Shown here piece by piece: positions 42,003 to 52,385 of a stretch of 64,000 nucleotides of DNA. Below the pieces are notes generated by a model, which saw only the letters and a program-made list of their open reading frames with translations, was not told where the DNA came from and ran no database searches. Each line of letters starts with the position of its first letter. The first letter of the stretch is position 1. Source of the stretch: Ariolimax columbianus. Taxonomy: Eukaryota > Mollusca > Gastropoda > Stylommatophora > Arionidae. The position numbers were made by a program, and so were the translations under genes. The DNA is taken from contig JAVGWX010000004.1 in the NCBI GenBank assembly GCA_036924085.1, forward strand, positions 82,114,941-82,178,940, given 5' to 3'.

Positions 42003-42430
42003 CTGGGATTCTTCTTCTTCTTCTTCGTCTTCTTTTTCTTCTTCTTCTTCTTCATATTCTTCTTCTTCTTTTTCATTTTGTTCTTCATTTTCATCTTTTT
42101 CTCCATCTTATTTTTTTTACCTTTTTCTTCTTTTTCTTTCTTTATCTTTTTCTTCCTCCTCATCTTCTTTGTCTTCATCTTCTTCTTCTTCTTCTCTTCT
42201 TCTCCTCCTTCTTCATTTTCTTCTTCTTCTTCTTCTTTATCTTTTTTTTCAACTTCATTTTCTTCGTCTTCTTTTTCTTCATGTTTTTTTTCTTTTTCTT
42301 CTTCGTCTTCTTCTTCTTCTTCATAGCCTTCATCTTCACAATCTTCTTCATCACCTTCTCCATCGTCTTCTTCTTCTTTATCTTCTTCTTCATCTTCTTC
42401 GTCTTCATTTGTTTCTGTATCTTCTTCAGC
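42003..42430. repeat. CTT/TTC-rich tract
   Basis: About 430 bp of imperfect CTT triplets, directly joined to a family B body (42430-42725). Open frames through it are Phe/Ser/Leu or Lys/Glu runs and not coding. Confidence 0.92.
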
Positions 42431-42725
42431 GCTCGTCCTGAAAATACGTTGTGACGTTATGTCGTAGTTTCCACCGAGGATGAGATATATGCGCCATTCA
42501 GCCCAACACATCCGATTTCAGATAGCTTTGTTAGCTCCCGGGTTTGCCTTCCAACTGCGAACCCTGGTCTCTTAGCCAGACTGGATTAGTGCAACCCGTT
42601 TCCTGTGTCACCGCTTGGTGGTGTAATAGAAGGCTTGGTCAGCTGTAGTTCTCTGAAACTGCTGCAAACGGCTAGATATGAGTCATTGGCTACTATCAGC
42701 TCATTCACTGGGCTGCGTCATTGGC
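42430..42725 (+). repeat. Dispersed repeat, family B, full body
   Basis: agcgctcgtcctgaaaatac, gtcgtagtttcc, cccaacacatccgatttcag, gggtttgccttccaactgcg, tctcttagccagactgg, aacccgtttcctgtgtcacc, tggtcagctgtagttctctg, gctagatatgagtcattggc. The CTT tract forms its tail side. An (atca)n stretch follows at 42830-42872. Confidence 0.8.
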
Positions 42726-42944
42726 CTGCTGTAGGGGATGGAGTGTTAGCTGTTTCATTGTTCTAGGCCTGAGATTTTTATGAGGTGTTGTGGCGAGTTT
42801 CCAATCCTCGCTGTAGTTTTTTCTCCTGCAGTAATCAATCATTCAATCAATCATTCAATCAATCAATCAATTAAAACGTTTCAACTCTCCATAGGGCACA
42901 ATCCGTCAGTTAACCACTTCCACACTAGTTGTCTCTGTTGTTGT

Positions 42945-43180
42945 TGTTTGTGAATGCCCACAATGAGTAGGTTACTTGAAAAGGACGTTAAGTTGCGGGT
43001 AGCAGTAGCTTTCCTCACATCCCAAGCGTGCTGATGAAGGTGGACCGGGGTCCTCCAGGCGGTTGTGCTATGCTTGGCTTCATATGAATGCCGCTCACTA
43101 CTACGGGGATCCCGTCGAACCTCGCCTTGTTAGCCAGACTGTTGTTCTCGACAACAGTTAACAGGACAACCAACGAATAG
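42945..43180 (+). repeat. Dispersed repeat, family D
   Basis: gaatgcccacaatgagtagg, gaaaaggacgttaagttgcg, agcgtgctgatgaaggtgga, cctccaggcggttgtgctat, ggcttcatatgaatgccgct, cactactacggggatcc, ttgttagccagactgttg. Confidence 0.8.
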
Positions 43181-43199
43181 ACATCACTGCCCAATCTTT

Positions 43200-43385
43200 G
43201 TATGAAGGTGAGTTCTCCAGTTCCCTTCCTCGCTGTATTTTCTTCTCTAACAGTAAGCCATGAATCCATTTTCAGCTAGCTGGACTAGTGCGTGTCGATA
43301 ACAGGGAACAAACCTTGTATCTTTGCCGTGGTAAGCGAGCACTCTGTCACTCAAAGCACGTTACTCAGCTACTAGGATCCCGCCA
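43200..43385 (-). mobile_element. tRNA-derived SINE (family K)
   Basis: Minus order: GTAGCTGAGTAACGTGCTTT (box A region), ACAAGGTTTGTTCCCTG (box B, near consensus), CCAGCTAGCTGAAAATGGAT, then GAGGAAGGGAACTGGAG. Tail side merges with family D. Confidence 0.75.
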
Positions 43386-43697
43386 GGTAAAGGTTGAAAA
43401 ACGGATGAGTTGAGGGAGTGAGGGAGAGGCGTCGAATTTCAACGAGAGTATGGCGGATTATACAGCGAGAGGTGAGGGGGGGGGGAAGTGTCGGAAGGGG
43501 AGGGGGTAGAAGCACGGATCTACCCACGTGCAGGTCGTTAGCTCAGGTATGCCGGTGCAGAGAGGTAACTCGACAGCACCAGGTCCGGGAGTCTGCACGC
43601 GTGTAAGGAGGCCAGGTAACGTGTGTCTGCGTGTTCCTGACTGTGTGTGTTGGTGTAGGAGCGTTCGTGTGTATAAAAGCATGTGTGTGTATATTCT

Positions 43698-43915
43698 GTA
43701 AGTAGCATGCCCTTCTTACAACCGCCAACCTATTTGGTTTTTATAAGTTTCTTGGCAAGGTGTGCAGTAAGGTAGGTTGCCATTATCTTCTGTTTGCGGA
43801 GGAGCGAACCCACTGAAAAATTTAAGTCAGTGTCTGCCAAATTGGACACGGTGAAATTTGAACCCAGTCCGTTGGGATGGTGTAACAAGCGTTTCACCCT
43901 AGGCCACTCTGCCTC

Positions 43916-43917
<2 letters not shown>
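43698..43917 (-). mobile_element. tRNA-derived SINE G2, left inverted copy
   Basis: Minus order: AGAGTGGCCTAGGGTGAAAC (box A), GACTGGGTTCAAATTTCACC (box B), GTGTCCAATTTGGCAGACAC, ATGGCAACCTACCTTACTGC, CTTGCCAAGAAACTTATAA, GGTTGGCGGTTGT, ending CATGCTACTTAC. It is an inverted partner of 44899-45064. Its last part is shortened relative to the partner. Confidence 0.85.

Positions 43918-43988
<71 letters not shown>
43916..43988. repeat. (AT)n microsatellite
   Basis: About 36 uninterrupted AT dinucleotides between the left G2 SINE and the LINE. A shorter (AT)n at about 44877-44898 borders the right G2 SINE. Confidence 0.97.
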
Positions 43989-43989
<1 letters not shown>

Positions 43990-43991
<2 letters not shown>

Positions 43992-44870
43992 TATGAACAG
44001 GTTTTGATCTTTACTATGTCCATTAACGGCTGAAAGTAGCTGCTCTAACCCTTCTGCACTTCTTGATAGTATCACTGTGTCATCTGAGTATCGAAACTGG
44101 AATCTCGTACCCCCCAATCGTAAATGGGTCGAAACTGCCAATGTTCTCGTCTTCTTGAGATGGACATAGTAAAGATCAAAACCTGTTCATAAACATAAAT
44201 AAAACAAAGATAATGACCACCGACAAAACACAATGTCAGCATAAATGTACAGTGGGTGGTGAGGAAATAGATCAGATCACACATTTTGAATATCTGGGCT
44301 CCAGAATTGACAAAAACGAGGACTGCTCGAAAGAAATCAGAAGAAGACTAGCTATGGCAATGCAGAGACTGAACAGCCTGAAGAAATTATGGCAGAGCAC
44401 CAACAAAATGATACAAGTAAAAGTTTTGAGAGCCTGTGTTTTTCCTGTGGCAGCTTATGGCTGTGAAGCATGGACGATTACCAACACTTTTAGACAAAGA
44501 ATCGAATCCTTCGAGTCAAAATGTTACAGAAAGAACTTCAAAATACGCTTGGCAGAGAAAAAAACAAATGTAGACATTCGGCAAGAGTTGAGCATAGAGG
44601 AGAACTGGTTTATCAATTCCATTTTGGCTAGAAAATACAAATACTTTGGTCACATTAAGAGACACAACGGTCTTGAGAGAACGGTGATGGAAGGTATGGT
44701 GCCAGGCAAAAGAGGAAGGGGTAGACCAAGAACACGATGGCACCAAGATATCTAGGAATGCCTGGGTATGACTGGCGGAGGCTGGAGTTTTGGCAAGAGA
44801 ACGAGTTTCTTTCAGACAGACTGTGATGGGAGCGACGTTCTACAAAAGACATGCTACATGATGATGATGA
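43990..44870 (+). mobile_element. RTE-like LINE with inverted 5' segment (twin-priming type)
   Basis: 44160-44757 plus: HSKDQNLF, then TVGGEEIDQITHFEYLGSRI, VAAYGCEAWTITNTF, KYKYFGHIKRHNGLERTVME, GMVPGKRGRGRPRTRWHQDI and a stop. This is an intact 180-codon C-terminal frame (44213-44755). 43990-44158 is the same element on the minus strand: TRFQFRYSDDTVILSRSAEG (RT catalytic YSDD), down to HSKDQNLF again. The 29-bp ends at 43993-44021 and 44162-44190 are exact reverse complements. The 3' end is gacatgctacatgatgatg. Confidence 0.92.
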
Positions 44871-44898
44871 TGATGATATATATATATATATATATATA

Positions 44899-45064
44899 TC
44901 CCAACGCATAGGGTTCAATTCCCACTGTGTCCAGTTTGGCAGACACTGGATTTTTGGAAAGTAATGGCAACCTACCGTTCTGCACACTTGCCAAGAAACA
45001 TATAACAGCCAAATAGGTTGGCGATCGTACGAAGCGACGTTCTGCAAAGACATGCTACTTACTT
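44899..45064 (+). mobile_element. tRNA-derived SINE G2, right inverted copy
   Basis: Starts mid-head at cccaacgcatagggttcaat (box B kept, box A lost), then gtgtccagtttggcagacac, atggcaacctaccgttctgc, cttgccaagaaacatataac and gcgacgttctgcaaagacat, ending gctacttac. That ending matches the 3' end of the RTE-like LINE next door (gcgacgttctacaaaagaca, tgctac). Confidence 0.85.
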
Positions 45065-45079
45065 TATACATGTATATGT

Positions 45080-45370
45080 TGGCGTCAGTCGGAATTAGGT
45101 TCAACATACTGGCCAAGACCCTGTCTCACGCCAAGAACAGGTGAAACATACTGACCACAACCCAAACTCACGTATACACGATGCTCGTGGAAACAGACTG
45201 CGTTACAGCATCCTGGCCAACGAAAACGGGATCGACATTGTGGTTTTTTTTCACGATGACCCTACTGAGGAGCGTATCATTGCATTACAGTCAAGAGGAC
45301 TCAGGTACACCGTTTTCAGCACTCCCCGGAATAAAAAAAAGAGCCACTGTAACCTGCTACCAAAGAACAA
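45080..45370 (-). repeat. Dispersed repeat, family D-like, diverged
   Basis: aacatactggccaagaccct, gtgaaacatactgaccacaa, gtggaaacagactgcgttac and ggccaacgaaaacgggatcg parallel 2095-2420. The right half is unlike other copies. Confidence 0.5.
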
Positions 45371-45770
45371 TCGTCAAAAGTGAAGAGCCAGCAGCTTTGA
45401 GCAACATCATCATCATCAAGTGTCGTGCCGGGCAGAATCGACGATCATTACAGAACTACTTCTCCTTGGAGCCTTTAGTCACACCAATGACTCACTGTTT
45501 TTCAATTCATTCTATCAAGTATCACAAATAGTTTTTCTGTATCTTCCTCTGCTTCTCTTGTCCTCGATCTTTCCCGTTGTCACAAGATGTTCTGCACATT
45601 CCTGTATGAGAATGTATGCAATGATAACTGCGTATTTTCTTTTTTTATTTCCGTTAACAAAGACCTCTTTATATTTGTTCTCTTGTTGAAAATCTTCCAA
45701 GATATCCTAAACATTCATTTTAGAGACCACTGCATAATAGGTCACAAATGGCATTTACAAAAATATTAAA
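45371..45770. other. Unassigned stretch
   Basis: AT-rich DNA. The overlapping small frames have no recognisable motif. Confidence 0.4.
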
Positions 45771-45774
45771 TATA

Positions 45775-46430
45775 GACCTAGAAACTATATAGACATAGAA
45801 GAGATATAGACCTAGACGCGATATAGACATAAAAGATATATAGACCTAGACGCGATATAGACATAGAAGAGATATAGACGTAGCAGAGATGTAGACATAG
45901 ACGCGATATAGACCTAGATGCTATATAGACCTATACGTGATATAGACCTAGATGCGATATAAACATTGACCGTATATAGACGTAGACGAGATATAGACCT
46001 AGACGCTATATAGACATGGACGCGATATAAACCTAGACGCTATATGGACCTTGACACGATATAGACCTAGACGCTATATAGATCTATTCGCAATATATAC
46101 GTAGACGCGATATAGGCCTAGACGCTATATAGACCTAGACGCTATATATACGTAGTCACGATATAGACCTAGACGCTATATAGATCTAGACGCGATATAG
46201 GCCTAGACGCTATATAGACCTAGACGCAATATATACGTAGACGCGATATAGGCCTAGACGCTATATAGACCTAGACGCTATATATACGTAGTCACGATAT
46301 AGACCTAGACGCTATATAGATCTAGACGCGATATAGGCCTAGACGCTATATAGACCTAGACACGATATAAACCTAGACGCTATATAAATGTAGACGCGAT
46401 ATAGACATAGACGCTATATAGACGTAGGTC
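45775..46430. repeat. 17-bp minisatellite, about 38 copies, with an 8-unit higher-order repeat
   Basis: Unit gacgctatatagaccta (17 bp) with gcgatata, cgtaga and aggccta variants. The string cgtagtcacg occurs at 46151 and 46287, 136 bp apart (8 x 17), with matching flanks on both sides. The units are rich in self-complementary ctatatag and tctaga-type words. Confidence 0.95.
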
Positions 46431-46431
46431 T

Positions 46432-46545
46432 GATTAACGTAGTGGTAGAGCACATCGCTTTTCACTGTACGGGTACATGGTTCAACTCCCACAGCCGTCA
46501 TGCTCCAGTCGAACCCAACTGTAAATGGGTACCTGAAACATGACT
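46432..46545 (+). mobile_element. tRNA-derived SINE (family K)
   Basis: ttaacgtagtggtagagcac (box A), acatggttcaactcccaca (box B), atgctccagtcgaacccaac, tgtaaatgggtacctgaaac. Cleanest family K head and core in the window. Ends before the ggaagggaactg block. Confidence 0.8.
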
Positions 46546-46673
46546 AGTGAAGTAAAATACAGCAATGAAAGGAACTGGTCACCCTACCTTATACAAATGC
46601 GGCTTAGTGTACTGAAGTCTCTAACAACTTCATTCTCTGACAGTAGTTCTATGGGACAAATCGTTACTTTAAA

Positions 46674-47034
46674 TGGCTTGGCTTGGCTTCGTTCATTCTC
46701 AATCTCCTGCTACCAAACTCTGACACGGGCATAAGTAGCAGAATGTAGTCCAGGGAACAAAATGCGTTGTGTCGTAGTGTACAGCTTGACTGCGATATTT
46801 CCACCTTCCGGTCCAACACATCCGACTTCAGCAAGCATTTTTTTAGTACTGGGTTAGCATTCCCTCTTCGATCCTTCTCCTTAGCCAGTCTGCCCTACTG
46901 CAGCCTGTTATCCAGGATCACCGCGTGAAGGTGTAGAAGGGTCTTGGCAGCTCTGGTTCGCTGGCCCTGACATTAGCAGTCAGCTATGGGTCGATGACCA
47001 CTGCAGCTCATGCGCTGCTCAGCATCTTGATCCC
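46674..47034 (-). mobile_element. SINE-A, full length, with 10-bp target-site duplication
   Basis: Runs from ggcttggcttcgttcattct to cagcatcttgatccc. Flanked by ttactttaaa at 46664-46673 and 47035-47044. AAGCC-type tail (ggcttggctt). Confidence 0.92.
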
Positions 47035-47154
47035 TTACTTTAAAAGAGTTTTGAACTTGAAAATTATATAATGTACGTTTTCAACATAATGTCCGCCAAC
47101 ATTGATACACTTATTCCATCGCTTTTTCAGTACACAAAACCTGCAGCACAGAAG

Positions 47155-47565
47155 TTTTTGGTCTGCTGTCTCAGCCATATTTGTACTTTGTGGTCTGCTG
47201 TCTCAGCCATATTTGCAATTGGTGGTCTGCTGTCTCAACCATACTTGCACTTGGTGGTCTGCTGTCTCAGCCATATTTGCACTTAGTGGGCTGCTGTCTC
47301 AGCCATATTTGCAATTGGTGTTCTGGTGTCTAAGCCATATTTGCACTTGATGGTCTGCTGTCTGAGCCCAATTTGTGCTTCGTGGTCTGCTGTCTCAGCC
47401 CTATTTGCACTTGGTGGTCTGCTGTCTAATCCATTTTGCACTTGGCGGTCTGTTATGGAAATATGGATGAGACAGCAGACCACCAAGTGCAAATACTGCT
47501 GAGACAGCAGACCACAAAGTACAAATATGGCTGAGACAGCAGACCACAAAGTACAAATATGGCAA
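47155..47565. repeat. 32-bp minisatellite with an orientation switch
   Basis: About nine direct units of gtctgctgtctcagccatat + ttgcacttggtg (32 bp) up to about 47455. The same unit then continues in inverted orientation (gagacagcagaccaccaagt) for about three units to 47565. The region can therefore fold back on itself. Confidence 0.93.
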
Positions 47566-47739
47566 ATATGTTTCATTTTTAGCTAACACTATATTTATCT
47601 ACATCGTGGGCTTTCAAGACGAAGAAAGATACATACATGAGATAGCATAAAAAACGCGACTAAGTCAAGTCAGACTAAAGAGGGTTGTGTTTGAGGCCAG
47701 CTACAACATCCTGTAGAAGCTGCTCCTGTTGTTGTTGTT

Positions 47740-48030
47740 CGAAGCTACTTGTACTGAGCTAACTTTTGTTGATGTTTACTTTGTGTACCTGGTCACTCTT
47801 CCTACATCACGAAGAATACTTGAGAAGGTATACGATGGTCTTTCTGGCTGTAGTGTAATCAGTATTGCGAGTCTCCTCAGTAATGTCACCACTATGACGG
47901 CTGTAGTGTCGATACTCACCTCGTTGACCTGACTGCTGTGACAGCCTGTTTCCAGGAGCACGAACGAGGATGTGATGTAGGGTACTTGCTTAGTATGTTC
48001 CACCTGACCTCGATCACTCTTCACTCCCTC
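47740..48030 (+). repeat. Dispersed repeat related to families B and D
   Basis: cgatggtctttctggctgta, gcgagtctcctcagtaatgt, tcgttgacctgactgctgtg and acagcctgtttccaggagca. A similar order is seen at 55003-55232 (gtcttcctagctgtagttta, gagactcctcagtacgttc, gttggccagactt). Confidence 0.6.
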
Positions 48031-48054
48031 TTGTTGGGGTTATAAGGCACACGA

Positions 48055-49310
48055 AAAATAAACTCTAGACCCCATGATAGAAGACCTCTACATCCCATGA
48101 TAAAAGACATCTACATCTAATGATAGACCTCTATACCCCATGATAGAAGATCTCTGGACCCAGTGGAAGAAGACATCTACACGGCATGATAGAAGACCTC
48201 TACGTCCCATGATAGAGGGCCTCTACACAAAATGATAGAAGACCTCTACACCCCATGATAGTAGACCTCCACATCGCATGGTAAAAGAACTCTACATCCA
48301 ATGATAGAAGACCTCTACACATCATGATAGAAGACTTATACACCTCATAAAAAGAGCTTTACACCTCATGATAGAAGACTACACACCATGATAGAAGACG
48401 TACACACCCAATGAAAGAATACGTCTACACCCCATGATAGAAGACCTTTACATCTCAGGAAAGATCTCTACACCCCTAAAATAAGATCTCTGAACTCCAT
48501 GATAGAAGACCTCTACACCACATGCTAGAAAACCTCTATACCCCATGATAAAAGACCTGTATACACCATGATAGAAGACCTCTACATATCGTTATAGAAG
48601 GCTTCTACACCCTATGATAGAGAACCTCTACATCTCATGATAGAGAACCTCTATACCTCATGATAGAAGACCTCTACACCCCATGATAGAAGACCTCTTC
48701 ACCCCGTGATAGAAGACCTCTTCACCCCATGATAGAAGGCCTCTACATCGCATGATAGAAGACCTCTACACCCCGTGATAGAAGGCCTCTACACCCCATG
48801 ATAGAAGACCTCTACATCGCATGATAGAAGACCTCTACATCCTATGATAGAAGACCTCTACATCTCATGATAGAAGACTTATACACCTCATAAAAAGAAC
48901 TTTACACCTCATAATAGAAGACTACACCCCATGATAGAAGCCCTACACCCGATGAAAGAATACGTCTACACCCCATGATAGAAGACATTTACATCCCAGG
49001 AAAGAAGACATCTACATCCCATGAAAGAAGACCTGTACATCTCAGGAAAGATCTCTACACCCCTAAAAGAAGACCTCTAAACTCCATGATAAAAGACCTC
49101 TACATCCCATGATAGAAGACATCTACGCCCAATGATAGAAAACCTCTACACCCCATGAAAGAGAACTTCTACATCTCATGATAAAAGACATCTACACCTC
49201 ATGATAAAAGACATCTACACCCCATGATAGAGAACCTCTACACCGCATGATAGAAGACATATACACCGCATGATAGAGAACCTCTACACCGCATGATAGA
49301 AGAGCATTGG
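48055..49310. repeat. 23-bp minisatellite, about 54 copies
   Basis: Unit tgatagaagacctctacacc + cca (23 bp) with many variants. A block beginning gacttatacacctcataaaa occurs at 48333 and again at 48876 with about 150-200 bp of similar variant order after it. This indicates an internal segmental duplication. Confidence 0.93.
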
Positions 49311-49369
49311 CTGTGATAAGTCAAACTACGAAGGTTAAGTTAAATCACGTACGTAAATGTAAACAATGA

Positions 49370-49505
49370 AGGATGAGAGTGTGACCGAACAGATAGAAAA
49401 CAAGTCTGCTGGCCCGGAGAAGCGAGTTCGAACCTCAATAAGGCCTTAGTATTGTTGTTTTGTCGATGGGTGAAATAAACCAGACAGCACAGAACGTGCC
49501 CACTT
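49370..49505 (+). mobile_element. tRNA-derived SINE (family F)
   Basis: gtgtgaccgaacagatagaa (box A region), gcgagttcgaacctcaata (box B), then gatgggtgaaataaaccaga and cagcacagaacgtgccc. Second copy of 31622-31765. Confidence 0.75.
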
Positions 49506-49609
49506 GTGTGGTCAATCGTTTGAAGATCTCGTCCGTTTGAATCCTTACCATTGGCATCATGATTATAGAAAGGTGCAGTAACTGTGAGCTGGTTAGATAT
49601 AGTCAGACT

Positions 49610-50650
49610 CTGGTTGGGGTGTGTGGGTTAGATGTGTGTTTGTTGTATATAAATGTGTGTGTGTGTGGGGGGGGGGGGGGGGTTAGATGTTTGTTTGTTG
49701 TATATAAATGCGTGTTTGTGTGTGTGTGAGTTAGATGTATGTTGGTTATATATAAATGCGTGTGTGTTTTCGATGTTTATTTGTTGGATATGAATGCGTG
49801 TTTGTGTTTGTGGGAATGTGTGTTATACATGTATGTATCCGTTTGTTGCATATGTATGTGTGTGTGTGTGTGGCATACGTCGGTGTATGTATGTATGCAT
49901 GCATGTATGTATGTATGTATGTATGTATGTATGTATGTATGTATGTATGTATTTATGTATGCATGTATGTATGCATGTGTGAACGTACGTGCGTACATAT
50001 GTATGTATGCATTTATATATGTGTGTATGTCTGTATAGATGGATTTATGTATATATGTATATGTGTGTTGTAAATGCGTGTAGTTTGGGCAAATACGTGT
50101 GTTTACATGTGTATTTATCATGTGTGTGTGTATGGGTGCTGATGTATATGGATGTATGTATCTGTTGCACATGCACATATGTATATGTGTTTGATTATGT
50201 GTGGATGTGCGTTCCTTGTAAATGTGTATGTGTATTTTTGTAAATGTGTATGTTTATATGTGTGTTTATCGTGTATGTGTGTGTTGTTGTTGTGTATGAG
50301 TGTATGTGTGTTGCATCAATGTGTGTTTGCTGTATGTGTTGTATGTATGTGTGTTTTTTACATGAATGTGTGTTTGTTGTATATGTCTTTGTTGTCTGTG
50401 TATGTGTGTGTGTTGTCTATATATATTTATTATAGATGTGTGTGTGTTTGTAGTGAATGTATGTGTGGGGCTGTAAAATGTGTTTGCGTTTGTTTATTTG
50501 TTTGTTCGTGTTATGTGCTTGTGAGTATTTGTTTATATATATTCATATACGTTTGAGTTTAATTTTTATATGAATCCGTGTGTATGTATATGTATTTATG
50601 TATGAGAGTTTCTGCGTGTGTGTGTATGTGTGTTTTGCGTGTGTGTTGTA
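49610..50650. repeat. TG/GTAT-rich low-complexity region
   Basis: Degenerate tgtgtg, tgtatgta and (gtat)n DNA over about 1 kb, with (GTAT)n most regular at 49890-49980 and a 12-14 base G run near 49669-49682. Long cysteine/valine/tyrosine-rich frames here are compositional. Confidence 0.92.
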
Positions 50651-51940
50651 AATGTATGAACAAATAACAGTCGACAAAGATGAGTTAGAAGGATTCGATG
50701 ACACACTACCACCTTTTTTCTTATTTTTAGGCCATCCCCCTTTCAGAGCCAGTGCAGAAAATATGACCTACTTTACATTGTAGTTGAAATTTGTTATATT
50801 CGTGGCGGATTTAAATTTATTTTGATTTCTAGAACTTTCCCCAATGCACTGAAAGCACTGAAATGATATCTATTTACCATCAGCTCCCCGGACGATTCGC
50901 AAAAAAAACCGAAGGTCAAGTTCAAACAGTGAATGTAGGAATGGCTATCAAAATTGAACCTGATAATGGCAAAATTATGTTGACCAGAAATCAAAACAGT
51001 TGCTTGTTGACTTCTCGTATTAAAGTTCTACAATCTTTACAAATATCATGTTTTCCGAGAACAAACAAAATATACCGTTCTTTGTTTATTACTTGACCTA
51101 TTTTGGGAAAAGTGCATTTCTTTCAACCAGACAGTCTTTTCTGTTATATTTTGGCGCGTAAGCCATCAACAAAACGTTAAACATCAATATTTGTTTTTAC
51201 CTCTGAGCAAATTTGTTTTTGCGATGTAAAACTTTCACTATAAAATACAGGGATATTTATAAATTTAGAAATATTTGGTATGGAGAAACGTTATGTATAA
51301 GTATAATAACTTTTCAAGCTAATATAGCAGCTTTACTGCATAGTAAGAAAGTTCGTAAACCGATATATCGGTTGATCGAGTAAGAAATCTCTTGTGTTAT
51401 ATTGAAGAACACTTTGCCCAAAACAGGACTAGAGTGCCAAACTAACCGTCAGACTGTTCAGAAGTAATTATTAATAACACAGATCGTGTAACAGGCATAC
51501 ACAACTAGATTTGTTGGACACAACAAGTAATGATCTCACCTGGAGAAGATATTCCTAGAAGGCTTTTGAATGCTCTAAAACGCACGACACTGTCTTGCGG
51601 TGAGCAGCTTAGAACATTCACGCAGGAAGTAATTTTTCTCGGCCAGGGTTTTTTCATGCGAGGGCTTTTCAGGTTGAGAACGCCTTCCGCAAATTCGCAG
51701 TGCCCATATCAAGATGAGAGGTTCTTAACATTTGTTCGCGAGGGTACACCTAGTTTGGGTCTAGTCACCCCTCGTCATCAGGATTGACATACATCTTGGG
51801 GGTGATGGGGAGGGTAAGAGGGATCTCCCTAGCAACACATTATAGCATGCTTCAGGGGTCAAGAAGCAGCAGTGAAGGAGCTGAAATAGACAGAGACTCA
51901 TTGCTGGCTACTAACATCAGCCAACCACACCTGGCATTAC
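50651..51940. other. Unassigned stretch
   Basis: No repeat family seen. Open frames at 50863-51096 (77 codons) and 51530-51787 (85 codons, containing GEDIPRRLLNALKRTTLSC) have no motif I recognise. This is the longest block without an identifiable repeat in the right half of the window. Confidence 0.45.
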
Positions 51941-51947
51941 TGTACTT

Positions 51948-52385
51948 CTTAACTTAACTTAACTTAATTTAACATCTTTATGCTGGTTTAGAAGACTCTA
52001 CAGAATTTGTATACAACCAATTTCTTGGAGGGTGGTTTTTACCGATGTGTCCATCTAAATAGACTCACACTAGAGCTAAGTAGACCCGCCGCTAGTTAAA
52101 TACCCACCTATAAGCTGCTCTTAACAAACCACTTGGGGAAAGATACAAATAACTTTTGGATAGATTTTTTAAAACTTTTGTCCGGGCAACGGCAGTTAAG
52201 CCTACTCTTTTCGATTTCCAACTTTCAATGAACACGGGAGTCCGATCTCACTAACTAGAGGTCAGGGGCATTTTTACCAGAAGATTCACGTGTAAAAAAA
52301 TCCCGGTCTACACCGTGATTCAAACCCGCGACTTCCGGCAACCCAGGCGGACACTTTACCTCGAGACCACTGAGTTCCCCCCTTC
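51948..52385 (-). mobile_element. S1 SINE, full-length reference copy with CR1/L2-type tail
   Basis: Minus order: tRNA-like head ACTCAGTGGTCTCGAGGTAA (box A region) and GTCGCGGGTTTGAATCACGG (box B region). The middle follows with AGTGAGATCGGACTCCCG, GGAAATCGAAAAGAGTAGGC, GGTTTGTTAAGAGCAGC and GGTCTACTTAGCTCTAGTG. The tail is TTGGTTGTATACAAATTCTG, TAGAGTCTTCTAAACCAGC, ATAAAGATGTTAAATTAAG and (TTAAG)n. The last 60 bp match the 3' end of the CR1/L2-like LINE at 25545-25605. Confidence 0.88.

Noticed and set aside
41921..42511. 196-codon Lys/Glu-rich minus frame resembling a coiled coil
   Set aside because: Reverse strand of a CTT tract joined to repeat B.
43917..44141. 74-codon minus frame ending in IYIYIY as a membrane protein
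   Set aside because: It is the inverted RT fragment of a LINE running into an (AT)n microsatellite.
46432..46510. tRNA gene suggested by gtagtggtagagcac and ggttcaactcc
   Set aside because: Joined to the family K core. Acceptor arms do not pair.
49739..50556. Long Cys/Val/Tyr-rich frames on both strands
   Set aside because: Produced by TG and GTAT repeats. No motif, no splice or start context.
51530..51787. 85-codon frame as a small gene
   Set aside because: No recognisable motif, no splice context. Expected frequency of such frames in noncoding DNA is high.
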